A stretch of DNA of 55,873 nucleotides from Thermoplasmatota archaeon. Its GTDB lineage: Archaea; Thermoplasmatota; Thermoplasmata; Thermoplasmatales; Thermoplasmataceae. The notes beneath the pieces were generated by a model that saw only the letters and a list, made by a program, of their open reading frames with translations, searched no databases and was not told the DNA's origin. The stretch spans positions 1-55,873 of the forward strand of contig JAMCUL010000007.1 of the NCBI GenBank assembly GCA_023381355.1. The letters run 5' to 3'. The position numbers were made by a program, and so were the translations under genes. Below are positions 27,282-36,149 of the stretch, piece after piece; positions within the stretch are counted from its first letter, which is position 1, and each line of letters opens with the position of its first letter.

Positions 27282-27785
27282 ATGGAACTTCGTGGGAAAA
27301 TTGAAGCAATTCTTTTCGCTACGGAAGAGCCGATTGGTGTGGTCGAGATTTCCTCGATTTTAATGGTAAAGCCGGAAGAAGCGAAGCGTGAACTGAACAG
27401 GATTATAAGGGACTATAAAAGAAGTGAGCAGCCCATGGAGGTTATTATAACCGGGAAAAAATACCGGATGGGACTGAAGCCTGAATACCGCGAAGTGGCC
27501 TTCCCAGTGGCAAAGAAGGAGATCAGCGGGGATGAGATGGAGGCAATGACGCTCATACTTAACAGCACGAAGACAATGCGCGGTACACTTCGGGAAAAGT
27601 TTGGCGATAGAACTGATGAAATTTCGAGGAATCTCAAGAAGATGGGATTCATCAGGACAGAGAAGTACAGAAATACTGAAATATACAGCCTGACCAACAA
27701 GTTCTACAGGTATTTTGGAATCACCAGGAAGATGATGGCGATTGATCTGGAAGCTGAGGATGAAAAGACAGGGGAAGAACAATGA
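27282..27785 (+). CDS. scpB: Segregation and condensation protein ScpB
   Basis: A 167-residue protein of two winged helices that binds ScpA. The start ELRGKIEAILFATEEPIGVVEISSIL is the usual ScpB N-terminus. It continues with VIITGKKYRMGLKPEYREVAFPV, typical of ScpB ending the first winged helix. The second part carries EMEAMTLILNSTKTMRGTLREKFGDR and NLKKMGFIRTEKYRNTEIYSLTNKFYRYFGI. It is the third condensin subunit, about 3.4 kb from smc-scpA and on the other strand. The ATG is shortly after an AT-rich promoter, and the stop overlaps the purD start (ATGA). Confidence 0.9.
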   Translation: MELRGKIEAILFATEEPIGVVEISSILMVKPEEAKRELNRIIRDYKRSEQPMEVIITGKKYRMGLKPEYREVAFPVAKKEISGDEMEAMTLILNSTKTMRGTLREKFGDRTDEISRNLKKMGFIRTEKYRNTEIYSLTNKFYRYFGITRKMMAIDLEAEDEKTGEEQ

Positions 27786-29086
27786 ATATCAAAGTGATTA
27801 TGATTGGTAGCGGTGGCAGGGAAGATGCGCTTGCAAGAAGGATAAAGGAGTCTGGTGGGACAATTGTCAGCATCATGACAAATGACAACCCGTCGATCAG
27901 ATCAATGAGTGAAAGGGTTCATTTCGCAGGAGAGGATGAGGTTGAGAAGATCGTTGACATAATCAGGGATGAGAATCCTGACGTTGTCTACGTGAGTCCA
28001 GACAGTTTCCTTGAAACTGCAATTGTGGACAAACTCGAATATTCCAAGATCAGGGTTGCCTCCCCATCGTCAAGGGCATTCAAGATAGAATCCTCCAAGA
28101 TATACATGAGGCAATTAATGAAGCGGTACGGTATCTCAGGGAATATCAAGTTCGAGGTTTTTGACAGTGAATACGAGGCAGGCAAATTCCTTGATGATCT
28201 CAGCAGGGAATTCGCAATCAAGCCAGCAGGCCTCACCGGAGGCAAGGGAGTGAAACTCACTGATGCCCATTTCAGGAACAGGGAGGAGGCGAAGGAATAC
28301 GCCTTTTCAATAATAAGGAACGACAGGAAGGTACTGATAGAGGAGAAGATCGAAGGCGAGGAGTTCTCGCTCCAGGCATTTACGGACGGGACTACACTAG
28401 TTTTTGCCCCAGTTGCACAGGATTACAAGAGGCTACTTGATGGTGATGAAGGACCCAATACAGGAGGGATGGGATCGATCACGGACAGGAATGGGTCCCT
28501 TCCATTCCTGAAGCAGGAGAACATTGAGAAGGCGAAAGATATCCTAGCAAAGTTCGTGAAAAGCCTGTATGATGATGGTGCCCTTTTCCGTGGAGTGATT
28601 TATGGCCAGTTCATGCAAACCATGAAGGATGTAAAGGTCATAGAGATAAATGGAAGGCTTGCTGATCCTGAGGGAATCAACATACTGACCCTCTTCGACG
28701 GTGACATATGTGAACTTTTGATGTCAACTGCAAACGCGGAACTCTTGGAGAAGAAATTCAGGTTCAGGAAGGTTGCCTCGGTTGTAAAATATATTGTTCC
28801 AAAGGGTTATGGTTACAATCCGGAGAGTACTACTCTGAAGGTCAACACTGAAAATCTTCCAGGAGATGTGAGAATTTTTTATGGATCAGTCTCGGGGACA
28901 TTGAATGAGGTTGAAACAACTCATTCAAGGGCGCTGGCCATATATGCTGAAGGCGAGACCATATGGGAGGCCTCGGAGAAGATAGAGGCAAATCTCTGGC
29001 GCATAACCGGCGAATATGAGATGAGGCATGATATTGGATCGAAAAAGTCTCTCGCGAAAAAGGTGGAATATTTCACCTTAAACTGA
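27782..29086 (+). CDS. purD: Phosphoribosylamine-glycine ligase
   Basis: An ATP-grasp enzyme of 434 residues that makes GAR in purine synthesis. It has IGSGGREDALARR at the N-terminus, ATP-grasp motifs AIKPAGLTGGKGVKL near residue 145 and LIEEKIEGEEFSLQAF near 185, the substrate loop DYKRLLDGDEGPNTGGMGS (GPNTGGMG, highly conserved), and VIEINGRLADPEGINIL, where relatives have EfN.R.GDPE (here the Gly-Asp is AD). It is coupled to scpB by a 4-nt overlap. It ends 9 nt into the convergent EF-like gene. Confidence 0.93.
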   Translation: MNIKVIMIGSGGREDALARRIKESGGTIVSIMTNDNPSIRSMSERVHFAGEDEVEKIVDIIRDENPDVVYVSPDSFLETAIVDKLEYSKIRVASPSSRAFKIESSKIYMRQLMKRYGISGNIKFEVFDSEYEAGKFLDDLSREFAIKPAGLTGGKGVKLTDAHFRNREEAKEYAFSIIRNDRKVLIEEKIEGEEFSLQAFTDGTTLVFAPVAQDYKRLLDGDEGPNTGGMGSITDRNGSLPFLKQENIEKAKDILAKFVKSLYDDGALFRGVIYGQFMQTMKDVKVIEINGRLADPEGINILTLFDGDICELLMSTANAELLEKKFRFRKVASVVKYIVPKGYGYNPESTTLKVNTENLPGDVRIFYGSVSGTLNEVETTHSRALAIYAEGETIWEASEKIEANLWRITGEYEMRHDIGSKKSLAKKVEYFTLN

Positions 29087-29992
29087 TGTCTTTATCTTGC
29101 CGATGATCCTTGGCTTGGAATTTGGTCTTACGAGGAGGTATTCGGGATGGGGGATTGCGGGCCTGTCCATCTCAATTATGCCGTCCTTCATGAAGCCGCG
29201 CTGATATCGCATATTTCCAGCCAAGAATACCTCTCCATCCCCCCTAACATCTTCCGGAACCGCCCTGTGATATGTTACTTCTCCCTGGATGATGCTTACA
29301 GGATCAATCCTTTCCTCCTGGAGGAGATATCCTCTCTCGATGTCATCGATATCAACATTCTTGAGTGCAAGCCCGACCCTTGACCCGGCAGGTGCCTCAT
29401 CGAAATCGACATCGTTCATCTGGATGGACCTTATCATCGCCTGCTTGCCTGATGGGTTCAGGAAGAGGTTCTGGTGCTTCCTCAATGTACCTGAGAGGAC
29501 AAATCCAAGAGCAACCGTGCCAACACTCTTGACCTTGAAAAAGTGATCTATCATCACACTTACCGGGCCATCCTGCTTTCTTGTTATTTCCGTGGACATC
29601 CTTTCCAGATCAGCGATCATCTGCATGGGTGGGGACCTGAACAGGGTATATCCTGAGAGGACACTACCCCTGACTATCTTCTCAACAGTTGAGATGTCTG
29701 CATCCTCCCTCACTGGTATGAAACCCCTCTTCTTCCCCAGAAGATCAAGTGCAATAAGCACCTCTCCCAGGAACCTGTCCATGTGTTCCATCCCCACAAT
29801 ATTGAAATCTCCGAGGGAAATTGAATCTGTAAGGGATGATATCTTGTCAGGAAACTTCGTTGGGGTGAAGATCGTTGTGGTAAGGTCCTGATCCTTCCGG
29901 CCATATATGGTCAGGTCACTTTCCGTATGTTTCTTTGCAATTGATTTTACAATCTCCTCGCTATCGTAGCTGAATCCAGTTAAATTATTCAT
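29078..29992 (-). CDS. EF1A/SelB-like protein without a functional G domain
   Basis: A 304-residue protein. From about residue 140, KVKSVGTVALGFVLSGTLRKHQNLFL and IRSIQMNDVDFDEAPAGSRVGLALKNVDIDDIERGYLL are clear domain II of EF-Tu/EF1A/SelB-type factors (VGTVxxGxVxSG, RSIQ, G-RVGLALK, RG). A beta-rich domain III-like part follows. The first 130 residues occupy the place of the G domain but have no GHVDHGKT P-loop, no DxPGH and no NKxD, so GTP is unlikely to be bound. Archaea have related SelB-like proteins of unknown role. ATG 29992 overlaps the hemH end by 8 nt, at the end of asnS-hemE-hemH. Confidence 0.75.
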   Translation of the reverse strand: MNNLTGFSYDSEEIVKSIAKKHTESDLTIYGRKDQDLTTTIFTPTKFPDKISSLTDSISLGDFNIVGMEHMDRFLGEVLIALDLLGKKRGFIPVREDADISTVEKIVRGSVLSGYTLFRSPPMQMIADLERMSTEITRKQDGPVSVMIDHFFKVKSVGTVALGFVLSGTLRKHQNLFLNPSGKQAMIRSIQMNDVDFDEAPAGSRVGLALKNVDIDDIERGYLLQEERIDPVSIIQGEVTYHRAVPEDVRGDGEVFLAGNMRYQRGFMKDGIIEMDRPAIPHPEYLLVRPNSKPRIIGKIKTSV

Positions 29993-30872
29993 CCTCAAGA
30001 CCTCCAATCACTTCCCGGATAACAGAAACCATCTGTTCAGAATCGTTGGGAAGTTTCACGCGGGCATAATTCAGCCCAAGTTCTTTTACTTTCCCACCGA
30101 AGAGTGTGTCAAGATCATAAAGGACTTCAAGATGGTCATAGATGAAGCCTATGGGCACTGTAACAATTCTCGAGAAATTCTTTCCATTGATCTCGTCGAG
30201 CCTCCTGTACACCGATGGCTCCAGCCATTTTTTCCCGTAAGATCCACGGCTCTGGAATGCGTACGACCAGTGATCAATCCCCGCGCTCTCACATATCTCA
30301 GCCGCCATCGTGAGCATATTTCCGTAATATTCCCTTTCCGCCCTGACCTCATGTGGAAGGCTGTGTGCGGTGAACAGGAAGAAATCGCCATCCCTCCGGA
30401 AGGATTCACAGGCCTCGGACCAGTATTTAAGCAGGTTGATGCTTCCCTCAAAGCCGTTGGTGAATCTCGTCCTGCCCCGGAAATCAAAGGATGAAAGATA
30501 TGATGTGAATGGCTTCACATAACTCTCAATAACACTGCTGTTCTGTATTGGAAACAGGGGTATTGCGTATACTGCATCATATTTTCCGCTGGAAATCTCC
30601 GATGCAGTCTGATTCAGGGAGGGCTTCCAGTGCTTGAATGAAAGAAATACGTCAAAATTCTCCTGTCGCATGGAATCCCTGATCTTCCCTTCCAGGCTCC
30701 TCAGGATCGCGGTGGATGGTGATTTATAAGAAAAGGCAGAATACTTGGCATCTGTTTCCCTCACAGCATAATCAGGCGGATCCCTTCCCCCGTATACATC
30801 CCTCAGGTATTCAGGTATCTCTTCCCTGCTCTCAGGGCTGCCATATCCCATCAGAACTATTGCATTTCTCAT
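29985..30872 (-). CDS. hemH: Ferrochelatase family protein
   Basis: A 295-residue enzyme that inserts Fe(II) into porphyrin. It begins IVLMGYGSPESREEIPEYLRDVYGGRDP, contains FLFTAHSLPHEV (His near 170, metal-inserting), WSYAFQSRGSYGKKWLEPS (the QSR.G...WL.P signature) and GFIYDHLEVLYDLD (Glu near 249). No 2Fe-2S cysteines are visible at the C-terminus. It could act on protoporphyrin (HemH) or coproporphyrin (CpfC-like); sequence alone does not say. Its ATG overlaps the hemE stop and the EF-like gene overlaps its end, so it is mid-operon. Confidence 0.92.
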   Translation of the reverse strand: MRNAIVLMGYGSPESREEIPEYLRDVYGGRDPPDYAVRETDAKYSAFSYKSPSTAILRSLEGKIRDSMRQENFDVFLSFKHWKPSLNQTASEISSGKYDAVYAIPLFPIQNSSVIESYVKPFTSYLSSFDFRGRTRFTNGFEGSINLLKYWSEACESFRRDGDFFLFTAHSLPHEVRAEREYYGNMLTMAAEICESAGIDHWSYAFQSRGSYGKKWLEPSVYRRLDEINGKNFSRIVTVPIGFIYDHLEVLYDLDTLFGGKVKELGLNYARVKLPNDSEQMVSVIREVIGGLEDE

Positions 30873-31846
30873 AATTTCACGCTCCTTACTGCTTTCGCCA
30901 GATCAATAACAGCAGCGGTATCGGTTCCAGGCAGGATCCCGTGACCAAGGTTGAATATATAATTGTTTTTTTCCCTCATGGATTTCACTATTTCAACTGC
31001 CCTCCTGATGGCAACCTCTGGAGAATGAAGAAGCAATGAAGGATCAAGATTTCCCTGGAGCCCTGCACCGATATCCCTGAATCTCGATAGATCAGTTCTC
31101 CAGTCAAGTGAGAGGAAATCTGCCCCGGAAAGCATGAGGATGTCAGTCATGCCTGAAGTCATGGTAGAGAAATATATGCCCCTGGCATTCAATTTATGAA
31201 TCTTATCGAAGATCGGCCTTACGTACTCCACCATTATCTTCCCTGCAAATACAGGATCAAGATATCCCATCCAGCTATCAAATATCTGGATTGCATCAGC
31301 TCCTGCCTCTATCTGGAGTGAAACTTCCTGCTGTACTATGGAGGATATCATGCCCATCATTTCCCGTGAAACCGGGTTCCCGGAATATATTGATTTCCTG
31401 GTCATCGGGATATCCCTGGCCGGATTATCATTCATGTACGAGAATATTGTCAGTGGCCCGCCTGCAAACCCCAGGACAGGAATGTCCCTGTGATCACGCT
31501 TGTATGCCCGGATAGCCTCTGCCGCATTTGACACATAATCCTTTCTGGAATCAGTCCTTCCGGTGAATACCGGGCCTATCCCTTCCCTGTATTCAATTGA
31601 ATACCCGGCATTCTCCATTGGTATTGCAATGTCCGAGAATATGATCGCTGCATCAGTCCCCAGGATCCTGGCTGCAGTGTAGGATATGCTGCTCGCCACT
31701 TCAGGGTTTGAACATATCTGGTTCATTGAGTAAACCTTCCGCAATTCCCGGTATTCCTTGAGAAAACGGCCTGCCTGACGCATATACCACACAGGGGTCT
31801 CCCCGTGCTCCTCATTTTCCAGTGCCCTCAGGAAGTTGCTGCTCAT
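30869..31846 (-). CDS. hemE: Uroporphyrinogen decarboxylase
   Basis: A 325-residue enzyme converting uroporphyrinogen III to coproporphyrinogen III. The signature PVWYMRQAGRFLKEYRELR is complete (both Arg in the active site), followed by DAAIIFSDIAIPMENAG (catalytic Asp near 72), GFAGGPLTIFSYM, IQIFDSWMGYL (Tyr and Asp), FLSLDWRTDL and NLGHGILPGTD (conserved His). The length is normal. Its presence argues for the HemE/HemH type of haem synthesis rather than the sirohaem (Ahb) route common in archaea. Start ATG 31846 overlaps the asnS stop by one base. Confidence 0.94.
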   Translation of the reverse strand: MSSNFLRALENEEHGETPVWYMRQAGRFLKEYRELRKVYSMNQICSNPEVASSISYTAARILGTDAAIIFSDIAIPMENAGYSIEYREGIGPVFTGRTDSRKDYVSNAAEAIRAYKRDHRDIPVLGFAGGPLTIFSYMNDNPARDIPMTRKSIYSGNPVSREMMGMISSIVQQEVSLQIEAGADAIQIFDSWMGYLDPVFAGKIMVEYVRPIFDKIHKLNARGIYFSTMTSGMTDILMLSGADFLSLDWRTDLSRFRDIGAGLQGNLDPSLLLHSPEVAIRRAVEIVKSMREKNNYIFNLGHGILPGTDTAAVIDLAKAVRSVKL

Positions 31847-33135
31847 TAAGGTTTCAGCCTTCTTATTGTCCTCGGGTAAGGTATTGCCTTCTTTATGTTG
31901 TCAAGATGCATTATCCACATGGCCAGCCTGTCCAGGCCAAGCCCGAATCCGGAGTGCGGTATGCTTCCGTACCTGCGAAGATCCAGGTACCAGTAGTAAT
32001 CCTCCTCCCTGAGCCCATTATCCCTGATCCTCTGCCTCAACTCCTCCAGGTCCCATATCCTCTCACCACCACCTATGACCTCCCCGTAACCCTCGGGTGC
32101 AAGGAGATCATGGCAGAGGATAAGCTTCGGGTTATCCGGATCCGGCCTGTGGTAGAATGTCTTGAGTTCAGCTGGAAAATGCGTGATGAATAGTGGCCTG
32201 GTGAAGTTTGACATTATCTTTCTTTCCTCGTCAGCCCCAAGGTCATCTCCGTACTTCAGTGGCATTCCCAGCGACGCTGATTTTTCTATCAGCTCATCAT
32301 AACTCATCCTGTTGAATGGCTGGAGGCTTTCCCTGAGGACATCTACATCCCTGCCAAGTAACCTGAGTTCCTCGAGATTTGTTTCCAGTACGGCTTTAAT
32401 GATGAACTGGATCATCTTTTCCTCAATCTCCATCATTTCATCGTTTCCTATCCAGGCCACTTCTCCCTCTGCATGCCAGTATTCTGTGAGGTGCCTCCAT
32501 GTCCTGCTCTTCTCTGCCCTGAAACTCGGCGAAATCGTGAAGACCTTCTCGAGTGAATAGATGAATGTCTCAAGATAAAACTGGGAACTCTGTGTAAGAT
32601 AAGCCTCCTCTCCAAAGAATGGAACCTTGAAGAGCGTGGATCCGCCTTCCGTCGCAGTGGAAACCATCAATGGAGGCTGAACCTGGTAGTATCCGTTTTC
32701 ATAGAAGAAATCAGCAAAAGCCTTGAAAATGGTAGACCTGATCTTCAGGACTGCACTGAATTCCCTGCTCCTGATCCAGAGATGTCTGTTATCAAGCTCA
32801 AAATCCTCGGATATATCCTTTGATACAGGAAAATTCTGGTTTCTGCAGTATATCTGAAATGAGGAAATGGTGAGTTCATAACCGGTTATTGCACGTTCGT
32901 CCTTCCTGATCTTCCCCCTTAAGGACAGGCTGCTTTCAATTGTCAGGGATGAAAGAAGTTTGAACTTATCCTCGCCAAGTTCATCGGCCTTTCCAACGCA
33001 CTGAATGATATTGGTAGAATCCCTGAGTATGACAAAACACATCTTTGCGGTGGATCTGATCCTGTATACCCACCCTCTTATTTCCAGTTCCTTCCCGATA
33101 AGGCCATCAGCGAGAACCGACGAAACACTTTGCAT
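31846..33135 (-). CDS. asnS: Asparaginyl-tRNA synthetase
   Basis: A 429-residue class II synthetase. The N-terminal OB domain is [24 protein letters not shown]. The catalytic part has [36 protein letters not shown], where GGSTLF supports Asn rather than Asp specificity, [21 protein letters not shown] (motif 2), [13 protein letters not shown] and [13 protein letters not shown] (motif 3 with Arg). It is the first gene of an overlapping series asnS-hemE-hemH-EF-like. The ATG is preceded by AT-rich sequence, so the operon promoter likely lies in 33136-33160. Confidence 0.93.
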   Translation of the reverse strand: MQSVSSVLADGLIGKELEIRGWVYRIRSTAKMCFVILRDSTNIIQCVGKADELGEDKFKLLSSLTIESSLSLRGKIRKDERAITGYELTISSFQIYCRNQNFPVSKDISEDFELDNRHLWIRSREFSAVLKIRSTIFKAFADFFYENGYYQVQPPLMVSTATEGGSTLFKVPFFGEEAYLTQSSQFYLETFIYSLEKVFTISPSFRAEKSRTWRHLTEYWHAEGEVAWIGNDEMMEIEEKMIQFIIKAVLETNLEELRLLGRDVDVLRESLQPFNRMSYDELIEKSASLGMPLKYGDDLGADEERKIMSNFTRPLFITHFPAELKTFYHRPDPDNPKLILCHDLLAPEGYGEVIGGGERIWDLEELRQRIRDNGLREEDYYWYLDLRRYGSIPHSGFGLGLDRLAMWIMHLDNIKKAIPYPRTIRRLKP

Positions 33136-33157
33136 GATTCCCCCATTCCATCAATAA

Positions 33158-33664
33158 TTAAATATTTGATTGAATCAATATCCCGATTTTCTTAAGAAGC
33201 GCATCAGTTAATTGAACAGGATAAGAATCCAGTGGCACATACCCAAAGAACGACCAGAATTCATGCCGGACCCTGGCAATGATCCTGCGTGAAACATCCT
33301 CCTGGTTCATCTGCCATTTTATCTGTGAAACTACAACCTGTATCAGCAACCAGAGTCCTCTCCTGATTTTGCCATCGCTTTTCCTCCATTCATATTCAAG
33401 CATTTCATGTATTTCCCAGTATGCCTCCTCTGACCAGAGTCCTGCAAAAATCTGGAAATTGAACATCCCGTCAACATATATGGGGAGATTTCCAGGCAGG
33501 TGGATCTGGAATGATCTTTCCATTATCATTTCAAGTTCACCATTCCCCAGTCCATTATGGAAATCAGCCTCCACACAGTAGCTCCGGCGCCTCCATATTA
33601 CCCCGCTGCCTGCAGGATATGAATCAATTGCGGGAGTGCTGGGAAAAAGGGCTATGATTCTCAA
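33158..33664 (-). CDS. DUF309-like protein
   Basis: A 168-residue protein. The core FNFQIFAGLWSEEAYWEIHEMLEYEWRKSDGKIRRGLWLLIQ matches the DUF309 pattern (xExHExxExxW, then R.GL..LIQ), a helical family of unknown function found in bacteria and archaea. The conserved His and Glu residues could bind a metal. An N-terminal 60-residue extension has no known match. The start is taken as TTG 33664, directly after the stop of the upstream gene; a later ATG is possible. It is the middle of a three-gene run ending near asnS. Confidence 0.65.
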   Translation of the reverse strand: MRIIALFPSTPAIDSYPAGSGVIWRRRSYCVEADFHNGLGNGELEMIMERSFQIHLPGNLPIYVDGMFNFQIFAGLWSEEAYWEIHEMLEYEWRKSDGKIRRGLWLLIQVVVSQIKWQMNQEDVSRRIIARVRHEFWSFFGYVPLDSYPVQLTDALLKKIGILIQSNI

Positions 33665-34267
33665 TCAGAATATGCTCCCCAGATCGCTGGCCCTGAGATC
33701 ATCCACCATGAGTCTCGGAATCCCGATATCAACAAGGTAGCCCCAGCCTGTTATTACTCCCCTCGCTATTGCAACATTTATGATTTCTTCCAGTGGGATG
33801 AAATAGGTTCCGGGTGCATACCTGCTTCCCAGCAGCCATGGAGGATAGTCAAAATATTCCTTGAACGTACCTGGAACCACACTTATAAGGGTGTCTCTCA
33901 GAATGCCGGATATATGCTGGTTGTAATTCCACTTCCTTATTCTTGATGCTGAAAATTCATCGGAAGGTGTATAAACTTTCCACCTGACACCATAAAGATC
34001 AATTTCTCCTTCATACCTTGCTGTCCCGCCAAAATCGTTCTCCATGATCTGCCTCAGGTCTTCCTGCCTTCCGTTAATCCTGTTCACAAGGGTTAATTCA
34101 GTCATTCTCTTCGCGGATACCTGATCTTCTATGAAATGGGCAAGCACACTGACCTCCTCCTCAGACAGATCTGGGTCATTCTCAATCTGATCAAGCAACA
34201 GCATCATCTCCTCAATCGATGAATCCAGCAATCTGCCCATAAAATAATCAGATCTTTTAACCGACAT
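33665..34267 (-). CDS. Conserved-looking hypothetical protein
   Basis: A 200-residue soluble protein. The N-terminal 70 residues are acidic and helical (SSIEEMMLLLDQIENDPDLSEEEVSVLAHFIEDQ). The second half is mixed and has aromatic-rich stretches (EYFDYPPWLLGSRYAPGTYFIP, GVITGWGYLVDIGIPRL). ATG 34267 follows AT-rich sequence with TATTTAAAAATAA about 30 nt upstream. No transmembrane segment or catalytic motif is visible. It abuts the DUF309-like gene (no gap), so the two are probably cotranscribed. Family not recognised. Confidence 0.65.
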   Translation of the reverse strand: MSVKRSDYFMGRLLDSSIEEMMLLLDQIENDPDLSEEEVSVLAHFIEDQVSAKRMTELTLVNRINGRQEDLRQIMENDFGGTARYEGEIDLYGVRWKVYTPSDEFSASRIRKWNYNQHISGILRDTLISVVPGTFKEYFDYPPWLLGSRYAPGTYFIPLEEIINVAIARGVITGWGYLVDIGIPRLMVDDLRASDLGSIF

Positions 34268-34387
34268 TTTCAAACAAATAAACAAGCGAATGGAACTATT
34301 TAAAAATAACGACATTTTTTTCTACTTTTAACCATCAATCCGCCCATTTTATCCGTGACAGATGAGGGGAAATTGAATTTTGTCATT

Positions 34388-34660
34388 ATGAAATCTGATT
34401 GCAGAATCTTGAGAATACCTGTTTTATACAACTTTCGAATCCCACATAAATTGATAGTGACAGTTGTCGTGAAAAAAGGTGATGAAAAGATCATCGAGAA
34501 GGATGGTCAACTTGAGGTACACACGAATGTGCCACTGCAGAATAACATGGCCAACCGGGATGTCATAAGGCAGGTTTCTGAATATTATCACGTCAGGAGC
34601 GAACAGGTAAAGATAATCAGGGGGTTCAAGTCAAGGAGAAAAACCATAAAGGTTCTGTGA
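34388..34660 (+). CDS. DUF167 (YggU-family) protein
   Basis: A small protein of the DUF167/YggU family. Visible are LIVTVVVKKGDEKIIEKDGQLEVHTNVPLQNNMANRDVI, where relatives have a v.v.P...kGkAN..li pattern, then VSEYYHVRSEQVKIIRGFKSRRKTIKVL (V.I..G..SR.K.v.I). That last motif is the best support. The first ATG in frame is 34388; the frame is open to GTG 34355. A TATA-like TTTTATAC at 34422-34429 is 25 nt before an in-frame TTG at 34451, which would give just the 69-residue domain, so the start is uncertain. Function of the family is unknown; fold is compact alpha/beta. Confidence 0.72.
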   Translation: MKSDCRILRIPVLYNFRIPHKLIVTVVVKKGDEKIIEKDGQLEVHTNVPLQNNMANRDVIRQVSEYYHVRSEQVKIIRGFKSRRKTIKVL

Positions 34661-34946
34661 CAGGATTTAGCAGCATGAGAGATTTCCATGGAATTCATAG
34701 ATTCCCAACAAAATTTTAATGATGCCTCAGTCATCTGATCTTCCCTGTACCTGGCTTTCATTATTTTCACATCAAAATGTTTCCTGAGATCCTGGAAATC
34801 TTTATCCGAGAATTGCCCTGGATGCTGGAACATGAGGTATTTTTGGAACTTTAAGACAATTTCCATGATAATCTGGTGCACCAGATGATGTTCACAGGAA
34901 GGCAATTTTAAGGAAACCTTATTATTTAATTAGCGTTCATATGATG

Positions 34947-35954
34947 ATGAGTGAAGATCCTTTTGAAAACCTTAAAAAGTTCGGGCTGACGTCATATGAG
35001 ATCAAGGTCTACAAGGCCATAGCGCTTAAGGGGCCGCTTACATCCACTGAGGCTGTCCAGTACTCCGGAATCCCCCAGCCCAGGGTCTATGACGTGATTT
35101 CAAGGCTGCTTGCAAGAAGCCTGATCGAGTTCAGCCCTGGCAAAAAGAGGGTATACAAGGCCAGGAACATAGAGGAGAGCCTCAAGAATGAGATTGATGT
35201 GATGGAGAGGAGTGTTTCGGAAATTTCAAAGCAGATTGAGATGGCAAGAAAAAGATCCGGCTCCTCTGATCCTTACCTCTGGATGATACAGTCTGAGAGG
35301 AAGATAAAGAGTGAGATGAGGAAGAACATTGATGAAGCCGCAGAAGAGATAATGCTCTCCATATCATATGACGAACTGAAATTCCTGGCAGAATCCATAA
35401 AATCAGCTGTTGGGAGGGGAGTTACAGTGGTTGTTGTACTCTTCCCTGATTCTGAGGGGCACGATCTTTCATTCCTGCAGGGTACAATTGTCAGGAGGAG
35501 GAACGGGCCTGCCACGGAAACCCTGATTACTGACAGGAAATCGGTTATCCTGAGGATAGATAAGGGCAGGAAGGAACTCAACTATGCGATATATGCAGAC
35601 GAGAATGAGATCGTTCACATGTCAAGCTATTATTTTTACCATACCATCTGGAAGCCATCGTCCCTGATTGAAGGAGGAGTGGCGTTCAATGATCGCAATT
35701 TCAACACCGGATGGCTTGCATGCTGGTACATAAATGAAGCCATGAAACAGGGCTTCAGGGTTCAGGCGGAAATAGAGGGAAAGATCAGGGGAGTGGATAC
35801 AAGGATGACGGGCTCTGTCCTGGAGGTCAGGATAGAGGACGGCTTCCGGCACAGCTTCCTTATACGCAGCAGGAACAGGAAGTTATGGGTGGGGGGCAGA
35901 TCTGCGAGGATTGAGGATGTAGCGATGTATTCATGCCTGATCAGGATTAAATGA
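34947..35954 (+). CDS. TrmB-family sugar-responsive regulator
   Basis: A regulator of 335 residues. Residues 1-80 are the TrmB winged helix (NLKKFGLTSYEIKVYKAIALKGPLTSTEAVQYSGIPQPRVYDVISRL). A short coiled coil (NEIDVMERSVSEISKQIEMARK) follows, then the PLD-like sugar-binding domain with EEIMLSISYDELKFLAESI and a C-terminal beta domain. TrmB proteins bind maltose, trehalose or glucose and control ABC importers and amylases. The genes downstream and opposite are just such a set, so this is probably the local switch. Three ATGs in a row (34941, 34944, 34947); I use 34947 because a TATA box is about 25 nt upstream. Confidence 0.9.
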   Translation: MSEDPFENLKKFGLTSYEIKVYKAIALKGPLTSTEAVQYSGIPQPRVYDVISRLLARSLIEFSPGKKRVYKARNIEESLKNEIDVMERSVSEISKQIEMARKRSGSSDPYLWMIQSERKIKSEMRKNIDEAAEEIMLSISYDELKFLAESIKSAVGRGVTVVVVLFPDSEGHDLSFLQGTIVRRRNGPATETLITDRKSVILRIDKGRKELNYAIYADENEIVHMSSYYFYHTIWKPSSLIEGGVAFNDRNFNTGWLACWYINEAMKQGFRVQAEIEGKIRGVDTRMTGSVLEVRIEDGFRHSFLIRSRNRKLWVGGRSARIEDVAMYSCLIRIK

Positions 35955-36053
35955 AATACTACTCAGAGTTGTTAAGATCATTGCTCCTAACATGAATATT
36001 ATCATAATTATTATAGAATAAAAACTTAACAGACGTGATATTCATGAGATATC

Positions 36054-36072
36054 ATTATTCTGTTATTATTCT
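36054..36072 (+). repeat. Direct repeat before GH31 gene
   Basis: ATTATTCT occurs at 36054-36061 and 36065-36072, 11 nt apart (one helical turn), in the 195-nt promoter region before the GH31 gene. A regulator contacting one DNA face is possible; the region is AT-rich, so chance is also possible. Confidence 0.3.
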
Positions 36073-36122
36073 AGATACAGTTAAAAATTTTCTGAGTGAT
36101 GTGCTTTTCAAATGCAAAAAAG

Positions 36123-36129
36123 GTATATC
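36123..36129 (+). promoter_or_regulatory. TATA box for GH31 gene
   Basis: GTATATC centred about 24 nt before ATG 36150, with no ribosome site between. This predicts a leaderless mRNA and fixes the GH31 start. Confidence 0.55.
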
Positions 36130-36149
36130 CCTGACTTCAATCTACTTTC

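Noticed and set aside
34588-34905. 105-codon minus-strand ORF
   Set aside because: Its C-terminal third is antisense to the DUF167 gene, with no clear promoter or family match. It may be an old fragment, but the 280-nt gap before the TrmB gene holds nothing I can support.
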